Shown: piece after piece, positions 1 through 8,658 of the stretch
How positions within the stretch are numbered: the first letter of the stretch is position 1
Layout of the letters: each line of letters opens with the position of its first letter
Origin: Vibrio sp. HI00D65
GTDB lineage: Bacteria; Pseudomonadota; Gammaproteobacteria; Enterobacterales; Vibrionaceae
DNA length: 64,000 nt
Direction: 5' to 3'
NCBI RefSeq assembly: GCF_001635455.1
Contig: NZ_LWEH01000151.1
Location: 1-64,000, forward strand
The notes under the pieces: generated by a model
Seen by the model: only the letters and a program-made list of their open reading frames with translations
What the model was told of the DNA's origin: nothing
Database searches by the model: none
Made by a program: the position numbers and the translations under genes

Positions 1-36
1 ATAAATTTGGTTGCTCATACTACAGCACTCTTTATA

Positions 37-48
37 TGGTATATACCA
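37..48. promoter_or_regulatory. Candidate operator, phosphonate regulon (site 1)
   Basis: A perfect 12-bp palindrome, TGGTATATACCA. It differs at one base from the core at 2877-2888 and at two from that at 3065-3076, both of which lie at promoters of the phosphonate genes. It sits beyond the 3' end of the FAD oxidoreductase gene, so it probably controls a leftward gene that starts outside the window, plausibly the transporter permease/ATPase genes or the regulator. The form (short TGGT..ACCA dyad) fits a GntR-type regulator, but no regulator gene is visible here. Confidence 0.5.
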
Positions 49-156
49 AATTTAAACTTTAAATATTTCAGTTGAGTGACAAATTTATAGAAGCTAAATG
101 ACAGTTATATTGCAGATATAATAAGCATTTAAGATGCGTGCCCACACTGTATTACA

Positions 157-191
157 AGCCCTCTGTAGCGATAAAAACTGACATGAGGGCT
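157..191 (-). terminator. Weak terminator-like hairpin after the FAD oxidoreductase gene
   Basis: AGCCCTC at 157-163 pairs with GAGGGCT at 185-191, with a loop of 21 bases. It lies downstream of the leftward gene ending at 225. There is no good T-run on the minus strand after the stem, so termination is uncertain. Confidence 0.25.
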
Positions 192-224
192 GAGTTTAGT
201 CTTAGTTTAGATAATAATATTGAC

Positions 225-1646
225 CTATAACTCCACCTTATCGGCCTTGCCTGCTGCACCAGCCAGCTTTGCCAATTGCTTATCTAGCCAACATGACGCC
301 TTTCCTGAGTCTTCTGCGTTTTCTTTTCTGCGTACTGCATTGCGCACCGTCATAGCCCCTACCCAACGGAATGGCTCTGACGGGAAATGGCCAAGCGGTC
401 CTTTGGTTAGCCCGCAGCAGGTCCAAGCGTTATCAGTTCCAAGTACCATAGACGATAAAATCTTTCCGCCCATACGAGTTTGTGCAACACCATTTCCAGA
501 ATAGCCGAGCCCATAATAGATGTTGTTTTGGTCTGTTAGATTACCGAAAAATGGTAATCCTGTTACCGATCGATCTGATCCCCCCGACCAGTTGTAATCA
601 AATTCACTCTGCTCAAGCTTGGGAAACAGTTTTTGGAAGGATTGATTCAGAATCGGCAGATAGTTTGTCTTTTGGTTAAACATGCTTTCAACTTGATTGG
701 CAAACGAGAATTTATTGCCACCTTTACCCAGCATCAATCGCCCATCTTGGGTGTCTCGGTAGTAGTGGACAAAGATACGTGAATCCACCACTGCCGCTCC
801 TTTCTCAGGACCAAATTGTTGGAGCTTTTCAGGGATAGGCTTAGTGACGACCATGTCTGACGAGACAACCACAATACTGCGTTTAAACTCTTTAAAGTGA
901 TCGAGCATCCATGCGTTGAGCGCCAAAATCAATTTATCGGCAAATATTGATCCACCCTTGGTTTGGATTCGAGCTGGGTCTCCATAATCAAGCGAAGTCA
1001 TCTCAGTATTCTCGTGAATCTCAACACCTAATTCAATGGCAACTCGACGTAAACCTCTCGCCAATAATGCTGGCTGCACACTACCTGCTGCTTCTGAGTA
1101 ATAACCCTCAATATGGCGCTCAGATCCTGCTTTATCAGGCAAAGACTCATCACACTTCTTCCAACTATTGATGCCTTGCTTGACCAACTCGTTCACAACC
1201 GGCTGCATTCCACCTTTTTGTGCTTCATTGGTTGCCGTGTAATACGTACCGCTGCGATACAAATGCGCGTCTATGTTGTGCTCATTACAGAAAGCTTCGA
1301 TCTCGTAAATGACCTTTTCCGATTCTTTAACTAGCCATTTTGCTTGTTCTTTTCCGTAGAGCTTTTTCAGTGTCGGATACTTGGTCGACCACGTCAGCAT
1401 ACAGCCACCGTTCGCGCCAGAAGCACCACTGCCACACAAGCCTTTTTCTATCACTACAACATGTTTTTGAGGTTGCTGTTGTTTAATTAAAATCGCCGAC
1501 CATAACCCTGTGTAACCACCGCCAACAATCGCGATGTCGCAGTTAATGTCTTTTTGAAGTGGCTTGGCTGATTCTAACCCTGCGTTGATGTTGCCAAACT
1601 CCTTTTCTAGTGCTTGTTTGAACCAATATGAGTAGTGCTTTGTCAT
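225..1646 (-). CDS. FAD-dependent amine oxidoreductase (DAO family), phosphonate-linked
   Basis: A 473-residue protein of the D-amino-acid oxidase/glycine oxidase fold. The Rossmann motif VGGGYTG is at residues 41-47, followed by an acidic residue (VVVIEKG), as for FAD binding. Oxidoreductases of this type recur in bacterial aminoethylphosphonate clusters (PbfC/PbfD groups) and act on AEP or N-methyl-AEP, giving phosphonoacetaldehyde; that role fits here because phnX, encoding phosphonoacetaldehyde hydrolase, lies at 5723-6541. It follows the binding-protein gene on the same strand after a 119-bp gap that holds a hairpin. No signal peptide, so cytoplasmic. The family call is firm; the exact substrate is inferred from context. 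Confidence 0.8.
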   Translation of the reverse strand: MTKHYSYWFKQALEKEFGNINAGLESAKPLQKDINCDIAIVGGGYTGLWSAILIKQQQPQKHVVVIEKGLCGSGASGANGGCMLTWSTKYPTLKKLYGKEQAKWLVKESEKVIYEIEAFCNEHNIDAHLYRSGTYYTATNEAQKGGMQPVVNELVKQGINSWKKCDESLPDKAGSERHIEGYYSEAAGSVQPALLARGLRRVAIELGVEIHENTEMTSLDYGDPARIQTKGGSIFADKLILALNAWMLDHFKEFKRSIVVVSSDMVVTKPIPEKLQQFGPEKGAAVVDSRIFVHYYRDTQDGRLMLGKGGNKFSFANQVESMFNQKTNYLPILNQSFQKLFPKLEQSEFDYNWSGGSDRSVTGLPFFGNLTDQNNIYYGLGYSGNGVAQTRMGGKILSSMVLGTDNAWTCCGLTKGPLGHFPSEPFRWVGAMTVRNAVRRKENAEDSGKASCWLDKQLAKLAGAAGKADKVEL

Positions 1647-1682
1647 TTGTTGTACCTAACTTAAAACCTAAAGGCGTAAACT

Positions 1683-1709
1683 AAAAAAGGAAGACCGAAG
1701 CCTTCCTTT
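1683..1709 (-). terminator. Hairpin with U-tract between binding-protein and oxidoreductase genes
   Basis: AAAGGAAG (1686-1693) pairs with CTTCCTTT (1702-1709); on the minus strand the stem is followed by six T. It lies just after the leftward binding-protein gene and before the oxidoreductase gene. Such an intra-operon partial terminator is common after binding-protein genes, which need more product than the next gene. Confidence 0.6.
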
Positions 1710-1765
1710 ACTGATTGCTAACTTCCAACGAACTAAATAGTTAATTGACTGAGTAGATCGATAGA

Positions 1766-2776
1766 TTAAGATTTTGGCTCTGATTTAGCGTCGAACTTTT
1801 CAGACCATGTTTTCAATACATCTGCACGTTCGCTGCCCATGCGTGCAAAGTCCATTTTTGCCATGTTCTTTTCAACCTTAGGGAAGTTATCAATTGTTGC
1901 CGTCACGTCTTGGTGACCAACAACCGGGTACATTTCGATGTAGAGCTCATTTGCTGCTTTAGAGATAGACCAGTCAACAACGCGCTGCGCCGCATCAGAC
2001 GGCTTAACAAGACCAACCGCTTCAGATTCCCAACCGATACCCTCAGGTGTAATCACTGATAGTGGTGCACCTTGAGTTTTCAGCTTAGCGCCGCGGCTTG
2101 CCATAGAGATACCGATAGCGACTTCTCCCATACCCGCTTGAACACATGGCTTAGAACCAGAGTGCGTGTAGTGAGCGATGTTTTGGTCCAGCTTCTGCAT
2201 GTAGTTCCAACCTTGGTCTTCACCCATGTTTTGTAGCCAAGCCGATACCTGCATGTACCCCGTACCAGAAGACGCTGGGTTTGGCATCGCGATGTGACCT
2301 TTGTAAATCGGCTTAGTGAGATCTTCCCAAGATTTAGGTGCTGGTAGGTTAAGTTGTTTTGCTACCGCTTCGTTGAAACAAACCGCATTGAAAAATGCAT
2401 CATTGCCATACCAAGCTTGAGTAGATTGCGGATCATTAAGGTTAGCACGTAGCGCTTCTACACCTTGAGGAGTGTAAGGCTTAAGAATCCCCTCTTCTTT
2501 CAGTAAAGCCATTGAAGAACCTGCAAGGCCCCAAACCACTTCTGCACGAGGGTTGTTTTTCTCAGCCAATAGTTTTGCCGTCATGATCCCGGTTGAGTCA
2601 CGAACCCACTTAATGCTGATGTCTGGGTTTTCACTTTCAAAAGCATTTTTGTATTTAGCTAATATGTCGGTTTCAAAAGCAGTGTAAACCGTCACTTCCT
2701 GTGCCGCATAAGCGTTACCAGCTAATAGAGTGACTAATGCTGCAAGTGATCCTTTCATAAAACGGTTTTTCATCAT
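1766..2776 (-). CDS. ABC transporter periplasmic 2-aminoethylphosphonate-binding protein
   Basis: A 336-residue extracellular solute-binding protein with a clear signal peptide (MKNR, hydrophobic core, cleavage after NAYA near residue 24). The mature protein begins QEVTVYTAFETD and matches the iron/AEP-binding type 2 family that serves AEP import (PhnS2/AepX type). It would capture AEP in the periplasm and deliver it to a permease whose genes are not in the window, probably just to the left. There are two adjacent ATG codons; GGAG is better spaced for the second (2773). It is divergent from phnW, with a palindromic site in the shared intergenic region. Function is from family resemblance plus context. 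Confidence 0.8.
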   Translation of the reverse strand: MMKNRFMKGSLAALVTLLAGNAYAAQEVTVYTAFETDILAKYKNAFESENPDISIKWVRDSTGIMTAKLLAEKNNPRAEVVWGLAGSSMALLKEEGILKPYTPQGVEALRANLNDPQSTQAWYGNDAFFNAVCFNEAVAKQLNLPAPKSWEDLTKPIYKGHIAMPNPASSGTGYMQVSAWLQNMGEDQGWNYMQKLDQNIAHYTHSGSKPCVQAGMGEVAIGISMASRGAKLKTQGAPLSVITPEGIGWESEAVGLVKPSDAAQRVVDWSISKAANELYIEMYPVVGHQDVTATIDNFPKVEKNMAKMDFARMGSERADVLKTWSEKFDAKSEPKS

Positions 2777-2875
2777 TTTCTCCAGTCAGGCCCGATGCCA
2801 AAGTTAGAAATTAGAAGTCCCATCAAGAGATGGCTATATCCATAAATTCATTTATGTTGTTGACACACATTTAAA

Positions 2876-2889
2876 CTGGTATTTACCAG
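2876..2889. promoter_or_regulatory. Candidate operator, phosphonate regulon (site 2)
   Basis: CTGGTATTTACCAG: two 6-base perfect arms around TT. It is in the 323-bp region between the divergent binding-protein gene and phnW, about 100 bp upstream of the former. An A/T-rich -10-like TAATAAT lies beside it on the minus strand, so a bound protein would touch that promoter. The core is shared with 37-48. Confidence 0.55.
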
Positions 2890-3063
2890 ATTTTGATTAT
2901 TAAGCTAAATGGCTTTTATGACGGTTAAATGAACAAAAAATGGCAGTTTAAAGATCGGTGAATTTCTCAGGGCAAGGGATTAATTTTAATATGAAGCTTT
3001 TGTGAAAATGGTATTTGGGCTATTTACGACCGTTTAAATTGGTTGTTAAAGTAGCCACACAAA

Positions 3064-3077
3064 TTGGTATAGTCCAA
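3064..3077. promoter_or_regulatory. Candidate operator overlapping the phnW -10 (site 3)
   Basis: TTGGTATAGTCCAA, an imperfect copy of the dyad found at 37-48 and 2876-2889. It covers a plausible extended -10 (TATAGT at 3068-3073, preceded by TGG; a TTGTTA -35 at 3043-3048 has a long 19-bp spacer) and ends 22 bp before the phnW ATG. An operator over the -10 suggests repression in the absence of inducer. Inference only. Confidence 0.5.
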
Positions 3078-3099
3078 ATTAAATCGCGAGAAATTGAAC

Positions 3100-4203
3100 A
3101 TGAGAAACGATTACTTATTACTGACACCGGGCCCACTATCGACTTCTGAAACCGTTCGCCAAGCGATGCTTAAAGATTGGTGTACTTGGGATGATGATTA
3201 CAACAAAGACATCGTTGAAGTGATTCGTAGCAAGCTAGTGAATTTAGCGACGAAACAAACGGGATACACGAGCGTATTAATGCAAGGTAGCGGCACCGCT
3301 TCAGTTGAAGCAACAATTGGTAGCGTTATCTCAAAAAATGGAAAACTTCTTGTGGTGGATAACGGTGCGTACGGCGCTCGTATTGCTCAAATCGCAGAAT
3401 ATTTAAACATTCCATGCCATGTCGTTTCTCCTGGTGAAACATCACAGCCTGACTTGAACGAAATGGAAACGGTATTGGCCATGGATTCAGACATCACTCA
3501 TGTTGCGATTGTGCATTGTGAGACCACAACTGGCATGCTGAATTCAATTGATGACATTGCTAAATTGGCAAAACTGCACAACAAGACTGTAATTCTTGAT
3601 GCAATGTCGAGCTTTGGTGGCATCCCTATGGATATTGCTGACTTAGGTATCGATTACATGATCAGCTCAGCTAACAAGTGCATCCAAGGTGTACCAGGCT
3701 TCGGCTTTGTCATTGCTAAGCAATCAGAACTAGAAAAGTGTCAAGGCCAAGCTCGCTCGTTAAGCCTTGACCTGTTTGATCAATGGCACTGCATGGAAAT
3801 CAATCACGGTAAATGGCGCTTCACCTCCCCAACTCACACGGTGCGTGCTTTCTACCAAGCACTGCTTGAGTTTGAGCAAGAAGGTGGCATCGAAGCTCGT
3901 CATAATCGTTACCACACCAACCAAACTACGTTAGTGGCTGGCATGCGCTCCCTAGGTTTTGAACCACTACTTACTGATGAACTTCACTCCCCTATCATCA
4001 CCTCTTTCTATTCTCCAACTCATAGCGATTACCAATTCAAGGAATTCTATGACCGTTTGAAAGAGCAAGGGTTTATGATTTATCCGGGCAAGGTTTCAAA
4101 CGCAGACTGCTTCCGCATTGGTAACATTGGTGAAGTTTACCCGTCTGATATTGAGGCTCTCATTAGCGCTGTTAAGAATGCTATGTACTGGGACATTAAG
4201 TAA
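3100..4203 (+). CDS. phnW: 2-aminoethylphosphonate:pyruvate transaminase
   Basis: A class V PLP aminotransferase of 367 residues. It converts 2-aminoethylphosphonate and pyruvate to phosphonoacetaldehyde and alanine, the first step of AEP breakdown in the cytoplasm. The N-terminus [16 protein letters not shown] and the PLP-lysine context [13 protein letters not shown] (Lys193) are typical of PhnW. An in-frame TTG lies two codons upstream, but ATG at 3100 gives the family length. The stop overlaps the next start (TAATG at 4201-4205), so translation is probably coupled to pbfA. Confidence 0.95.
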   Translation: MRNDYLLLTPGPLSTSETVRQAMLKDWCTWDDDYNKDIVEVIRSKLVNLATKQTGYTSVLMQGSGTASVEATIGSVISKNGKLLVVDNGAYGARIAQIAEYLNIPCHVVSPGETSQPDLNEMETVLAMDSDITHVAIVHCETTTGMLNSIDDIAKLAKLHNKTVILDAMSSFGGIPMDIADLGIDYMISSANKCIQGVPGFGFVIAKQSELEKCQGQARSLSLDLFDQWHCMEINHGKWRFTSPTHTVRAFYQALLEFEQEGGIEARHNRYHTNQTTLVAGMRSLGFEPLLTDELHSPIITSFYSPTHSDYQFKEFYDRLKEQGFMIYPGKVSNADCFRIGNIGEVYPSDIEALISAVKNAMYWDIK

Positions 4204-5642
4204 TGCAAATAACTAACCAAGAGCCAGCACTAAAGGCAACGCACTCTCTAAGTGAAGGCGATGTGAACACCACACCCGCACGTGAAAAGTGGAATGAATC
4301 GCTAAACGATGAGGCAACTCAAGCGATGTTAAAACGCGACTCTGACGTGTTTCTCCATCAAGCAATGTCAACGCCTTGCCTAGACACACTTGAAGCCGCA
4401 GAAGGCATTTATATTCAAGATACGACGGGCAAAAATTATATGGACTTTCATGGCAATAATGTCCATCAACTAGGTTATGGCCACCCGCACATCATCAATA
4501 AAGTGACTCAACAAATGGCCTCATTGCCGTTTTCACCACGTCGCTTTACCAATGAAACAGCCGTGCAATGCGCTGAAAAGTTAACACAGATCTGTGGTGG
4601 TGATTTAAATCGCGTGCTGTTTGCACCGGGTGGCACCTCTGTGATTGGTATGGCACTCAAGTTAGCTCGACATGTCACCAACAACTTCAAAGTTGTTTCA
4701 TTGTGGGATTCATTCCATGGCGCGTCACTGGATGCTATCTCTGTCGGCGGCGAAGCTTGTTTCCGCGAAGGAATGGGCCCGTTAATGGCTGGCGTAGAAC
4801 GTATCCCACCGGCAGTCTCGTATCGCGGTGCTTTCCCCCTTAATGACTCTTTATCGCGTCGCGGGCAAAACTCAGGCGGTGAAAGTGAGATCTCATGTGA
4901 TGTTCACTATGCAGATTACCTTGAGTACGTGATTGAAAAAGAGGGTGGTATTGGAGCCTTCATTGCAGAAGCTGTGCGTAACACCGATGTTCAAGTACCA
5001 AGCAAAGCTTACTGGAAGCGCATCCGGGAGATCTGTGATAAGCACAATGTCATGCTAATCATTGATGATATTCCAAATGGTATCGGTCGTAGCGGCGAGT
5101 GGTTTACTCACCAAGCGTTTGGTGCCGAACCTGACATCCTATGTATTGGTAAAGGTTTTGGCGGTGGCTTGGTGCCAATTGCCGCCATGGTCACCAAAGA
5201 TAAATACAACACGGCAGCACAAGTATCACTTGGGCATTACACCCATGAGAAAAGCCCAATTGGTTGCGCAGCTGCACTGGCAACCATAGAAGTGATTGAG
5301 CAAGAGAATTTGCTTGAAAAAGTACAAGCGGACAGTGCATTCATGCGTGAGCAACTACTTAAAATGAAAGAGAAATACCCAGTCATTGGCGACGTTCGCG
5401 GCATCGGGCTGCTTTGGGGCGTTGAGTTGGTCACCGACCATATCACCAAAACCCGAGCGTTCGACGAAGCGGAAGCAGTACTTTATCAGTGTCTGAACGA
5501 TGGCCTGAGCTTTAAGGTGTCGCAAGGCAATGTGATTCAGTTAAGCCCACCATTGATCATCAGCCGTAGCGAGCTAGAAGCAGCTTTGGCTGTCTTCGAA
5601 AATGCGATAGCAAAAGTCTGTAAAGACTTTGGATACCTTTAA
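4203..5642 (+). CDS. pbfA: (R)-1-hydroxy-2-aminoethylphosphonate ammonia-lyase
   Basis: A 479-residue class III aminotransferase-fold, PLP-dependent protein (PLP lysine in CIGKGFGGGLVP, Lys317). A class III-fold enzyme between phnW and phnX is the hallmark of PbfA, characterised from Vibrio splendidus; it releases ammonia from (R)-1-hydroxy-2-aminoethylphosphonate to give phosphonoacetaldehyde, which lets the PhnWX route also use the hydroxylated natural phosphonate. The start codon overlaps the phnW stop. An N-terminal stretch of roughly 40 residues precedes the usual fold. Without the context it would be annotated only as an aminotransferase; residues that separate the lyase from transaminases were not checked. 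Confidence 0.85.
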   Translation: MQITNQEPALKATHSLSEGDVNTTPAREKWNESLNDEATQAMLKRDSDVFLHQAMSTPCLDTLEAAEGIYIQDTTGKNYMDFHGNNVHQLGYGHPHIINKVTQQMASLPFSPRRFTNETAVQCAEKLTQICGGDLNRVLFAPGGTSVIGMALKLARHVTNNFKVVSLWDSFHGASLDAISVGGEACFREGMGPLMAGVERIPPAVSYRGAFPLNDSLSRRGQNSGGESEISCDVHYADYLEYVIEKEGGIGAFIAEAVRNTDVQVPSKAYWKRIREICDKHNVMLIIDDIPNGIGRSGEWFTHQAFGAEPDILCIGKGFGGGLVPIAAMVTKDKYNTAAQVSLGHYTHEKSPIGCAAALATIEVIEQENLLEKVQADSAFMREQLLKMKEKYPVIGDVRGIGLLWGVELVTDHITKTRAFDEAEAVLYQCLNDGLSFKVSQGNVIQLSPPLIISRSELEAALAVFENAIAKVCKDFGYL

Positions 5643-5722
5643 ACCAACATTAAATCAATAACCTAAAACATCATTCGTCCCTCCAGTGCTTTTAAGTGGG
5701 AGTGGCAAGAAAGGACACCACT

Positions 5723-6541
5723 ATGAACACAACATCACCTATCCAAGCGGTTATCTTTGACTGGGCCGGCACTATCGTTGATTTTGGATCGTTTGCTCCA
5801 ACCAGCATCTTCGTTGAAGCATTCAAACAAGGTTTCGACTTTGACATTGACTTAGCAGAAGCTCGTGAACCTATGGGCATCGGCAAATGGGATCACATCC
5901 AAGCAGTGGGTCGAATCCCTGCAGTTGATGCGCGTTGGAATGCTCAATTTGGTCGTTCGATGACCAGTGAAGACGTTGATACAATCTATGAGGCATTCAT
6001 GCCTCTTCAAAAAGCCAAAGTTGCCGACCACGCCGCGCCAATTTTAAACGCGATTGAAGTAGTAAATAACCTAAAAGAGAAAAGCGTAAAGATCGGTTCT
6101 TGTTCCGGTTACCCACGTGAAGTGATGGATGTTCTGATTCCTGCAGCAGCAGATTACGGCTATCGTCCAGACAATGTCGTTGCAACCGATGATTTACCTC
6201 AAGGTGGTCGCCCTGCACCATTCATGGCACTTAAAAACGTGATTGATCTAGGCGTAACAAACGTTGCAGCCTGTGTAAAAGTGGATGATGCAGCCCCTGG
6301 CATTGATGAGGGTCACAACGCAGGCATGTGGACGGTAGGCCTTGTTTTATCCGGCAACGAAGCAGGATTAACTTACCAAGAATACTTAAACGCAGATGAA
6401 GCAACGCTCACAGCAGCACGAGAAAAAGCGAGCGTTAAGTTAAACAAATCAAACCCACACTATCTAATCGACACCATCGCCGATTTGCCTGAAGTAATTG
6501 CTGATATCGAAAAGCGCTTATTGGCTGGTGAGCGTCCTTAA
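5723..6541 (+). CDS. phnX: Phosphonoacetaldehyde hydrolase (phosphonatase)
   Basis: A HAD-superfamily enzyme of 272 residues that cleaves the C-P bond of phosphonoacetaldehyde to acetaldehyde and phosphate. The nucleophile motif is DWAGT (Asp13), and the Schiff-base lysine specific to phosphonatases is in PMGIGKWDH (Lys55). ATG at 5723 is preceded by AAGAAAGGA at good spacing; an in-frame GTG at 5696 would add nine residues without a ribosome site. It is the third gene of the phnW-pbfA-phnX unit and is followed by a strong terminator. Confidence 0.95.
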   Translation: MNTTSPIQAVIFDWAGTIVDFGSFAPTSIFVEAFKQGFDFDIDLAEAREPMGIGKWDHIQAVGRIPAVDARWNAQFGRSMTSEDVDTIYEAFMPLQKAKVADHAAPILNAIEVVNNLKEKSVKIGSCSGYPREVMDVLIPAAADYGYRPDNVVATDDLPQGGRPAPFMALKNVIDLGVTNVAACVKVDDAAPGIDEGHNAGMWTVGLVLSGNEAGLTYQEYLNADEATLTAAREKASVKLNKSNPHYLIDTIADLPEVIADIEKRLLAGERP

Positions 6542-6587
6542 AGACACTCACCTTTCTACTCATACAAGCTTCAGTACAAAACGAAAG

Positions 6588-6630
6588 CCTCGCATTACCT
6601 TTACATAAGGTGATGCGAGGTTTCTTCATT
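6588..6630 (+). terminator. Rho-independent terminator after phnX
   Basis: CCTCGCATTACCTT (6588-6601) pairs with AAGGTGATGCGAGG (6607-6620) with one mismatch and a 5-base loop, followed by TTTCTTC. Confidence 0.85.
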
Positions 6631-6872
6631 TCCAATATTTGAGACAACAATTAACTGACAAAATCGCCTGTAAATAGCACTTTGAACATATAAATCTTAA
6701 CAACTTCATTGACTTCCACAAACAATAGGACTAACAATGTATTAACAGTTCCACGACAGGTTCGAACTGGATCACGCCTTGATTTGCTTACATTTGCAGT
6801 GTGCCTATCAGTAAGAAATAGTTTTAAAGGGCTGATTCAGATAACAATAAGAGTTAATCCAAGGATAAGATT
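6631..6872. other. Intergenic region upstream of the OmpA-type gene
   Basis: Together with the terminator it makes a 331-bp gene-free stretch. It should hold the promoter of the next gene; a ribosome site AAGGAT lies at 6861-6866. No ORF, repeat or conserved RNA was recognised. Confidence 0.4.
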
Positions 6873-7925
6873 ATGAAAAAACTCTCAAAGATAATGTGCG
6901 CCGTCATTGCAGCTTCAGGCTTTGCTGCTGCCCCGTCAATCGCTGCAACCACTTATGTTGGTGCGAAAGTCGGGATGGGGTGGCTCGATAGTGCTTGTGT
7001 AGATAGTGTGAACTGTGAAGATGATTCCGTTGCCGGTGGTCTTTACGGTGGCTACAACTTTACCGATAACATTGCACTGGAATTAAACGCTGACTACCTA
7101 GGTGACTACGACACAAGTTTTAATTACAACGGGACAACTCAGCGCTACAGTGATTCCATTATTGCAATATCGTTGAGCCCAATTTACCGATTAGCGATCA
7201 AACAAGAGTTTGATGTCTTCTTCAAAGCTGGCCCAGCTTACATCATGCACGACGATGAAGATGATGTGGTACTGGCTCTGGGTATCGGTGCGGAGAAACA
7301 GTTTGCCGACGACTGGGCAGTGAGAGTGGAATACCAATACTTCGATGATTTTGACGATGAGATCATCCACAACCTAAACTCCAACCTTGTTACAGTAGGT
7401 CTTAGCTACAATTTCGGCACAGGTAATACAACCGCATCAGCGGCGGCAGTGGCTCAAGCACCTGCCGAACCAATAGCAGAGCCAGAAACTGTAGTTGTTG
7501 AAGAGGAAGCTGAGGTAGTGGTTATCAAAGCGCAAACTGAGAGCTTCTCTCAAGGTACATTTGCGACTAACAGCGCAAAGCTTTCAGACGAAGGTAAAGC
7601 CGCTATACAGCCAATTGTGGAAGTCTTACAAACATACCCTCAGTCTACCGTTAACATTGTTGGTCACACAGATTCAACAGGTGCAGCTGAGTACAACATG
7701 ATGATCTCTAAGAAACGTGCGGCAGCAGTAGCAGCATACATCGAAGAGCAAGGCATTGAGTCAAGCCGCATTACCGCTTCTGGTGAAGGGGAAGAAAACC
7801 CCATCGCATCCAACGATACGGCTGAAGGTCGTGCGCAAAACCGTCGTGTTGAAGCAACAATTCCAAGCTTTGAGTACCAGGAAAAAGTTCAAGTTGAAGA
7901 AGTAATCGTAGAGACAGCGGAATAA
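6873..7925 (+). CDS. OmpA-family outer membrane protein
   Basis: A 350-residue protein with a signal peptide (cleavage near AAPSIAA), an N-terminal eight-strand OmpA-like barrel (about residues 25-190, ending in an aromatic-rich SYNF strand), an Ala/Pro/Glu-rich linker (about 195-220), and a C-terminal OmpA peptidoglycan-binding domain (about 225-335: GHTDSTG, NRRVEA). It anchors the outer membrane to the cell wall. It stands alone between two terminators. The region after the last domain is acidic. Family assignment is secure; which of the several Vibrio OmpA paralogues it is cannot be said. Confidence 0.9.
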   Translation: MKKLSKIMCAVIAASGFAAAPSIAATTYVGAKVGMGWLDSACVDSVNCEDDSVAGGLYGGYNFTDNIALELNADYLGDYDTSFNYNGTTQRYSDSIIAISLSPIYRLAIKQEFDVFFKAGPAYIMHDDEDDVVLALGIGAEKQFADDWAVRVEYQYFDDFDDEIIHNLNSNLVTVGLSYNFGTGNTTASAAAVAQAPAEPIAEPETVVVEEEAEVVVIKAQTESFSQGTFATNSAKLSDEGKAAIQPIVEVLQTYPQSTVNIVGHTDSTGAAEYNMMISKKRAAAVAAYIEEQGIESSRITASGEGEENPIASNDTAEGRAQNRRVEATIPSFEYQEKVQVEEVIVETAE

Positions 7926-7965
7926 TCGCATCCCGCCGCAATCACGATATCTTACTTAATAATAA

Positions 7966-7998
7966 GGGCGGAGCACTGATAAGTGCTCCGCCCTTTTC
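7966..7998 (+). terminator. Rho-independent terminator after the OmpA-type gene
   Basis: GGGCGGAGCACT (7966-7977) pairs perfectly with AGTGCTCCGCCC (7982-7993), loop GATA, then TTTTCTAT. Confidence 0.95.
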
Positions 7999-8058
7999 TA
8001 TATCTGTTTAACACTGAAACTAGTGGTCTAACTCTAATGCGCTGTCATTTGCTCAGAA

Positions 8059-8457
8059 TTAAACAATTTCCCAGCTGTGCGTCATTTCTACGCCTGCACC
8101 TAGCATTAGGCACACTGAACAGTATTTTTCCAATGAATCAGCGCATACTTTTGCAACCAACTCAGGATCAAGGTTGTCACCTGAAACTTCAAAGTGAATG
8201 TTAATCGCAGTAAAGATTTTTGGCGCGGTTTCACGACGTGTAGTTTCAAGCTTTGCGTTACAACCTGTAATGTTTTGACTAGCAGATTTTAATCCATCAA
8301 CCACATCAACAGAGCTACAACCACCAGCGGCCATAAGGACCATTTCCATCGGGCTTGGTGCCGTTGCACCACCGCTGCCATCCATAACAATAGAGTGGCC
8401 TGATTGAGATTGACCAAGGAATTTAAAACCTTCGACCCATTTAACTTCTGCTTGCAT
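8059..8457 (-). CDS. OsmC/Ohr-family protein (YhfA-like)
   Basis: A 132-residue OsmC-fold protein. It begins MQAEVKWVEGFKF and has the two family cysteines, one in AAGGCSSVDV and one in CSVCLMLG, which in OsmC/Ohr proteins reduce organic peroxides; the YhfA branch lacks a settled substrate. I place the start at 8457 because AAGGAAC precedes it at good spacing; a longer reading to 8490 lacks this. It is a single gene with its own upstream region, convergent with the OmpA-type gene. Confidence 0.85.
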   Translation of the reverse strand: MQAEVKWVEGFKFLGQSQSGHSIVMDGSGGATAPSPMEMVLMAAGGCSSVDVVDGLKSASQNITGCNAKLETTRRETAPKIFTAINIHFEVSGDNLDPELVAKVCADSLEKYCSVCLMLGAGVEMTHSWEIV

Positions 8458-8658
8458 GCTGTTCCTTAGATGACTGATAACCGCCATCACTGTCTGTTAT
8501 TTATTGTCAGTACCGACACCCTACTACTGGCAGCATTCATGAGCAAGATTTTCTCTAACACATATTTTTTCCTGAATGGTGCAATTTTTTCCATCTAAAA
8601 CCTGTCTCTATTCGTACATTCAAAATCGAATAAAAAAGAACGTCAAGATGAGGTATCT

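Noticed and set aside
2905..2930. Pho box in the phnW intergenic region
   Set aside because: The minus strand has one good half (CCGTCATAAAA) but the second 7-base repeat is absent.
4203..5642. Annotating this gene simply as a class III aminotransferase
   Set aside because: Its place between phnW and phnX, with start-stop overlap, is the hallmark of PbfA lyases; the fold alone does not show a transaminase activity.
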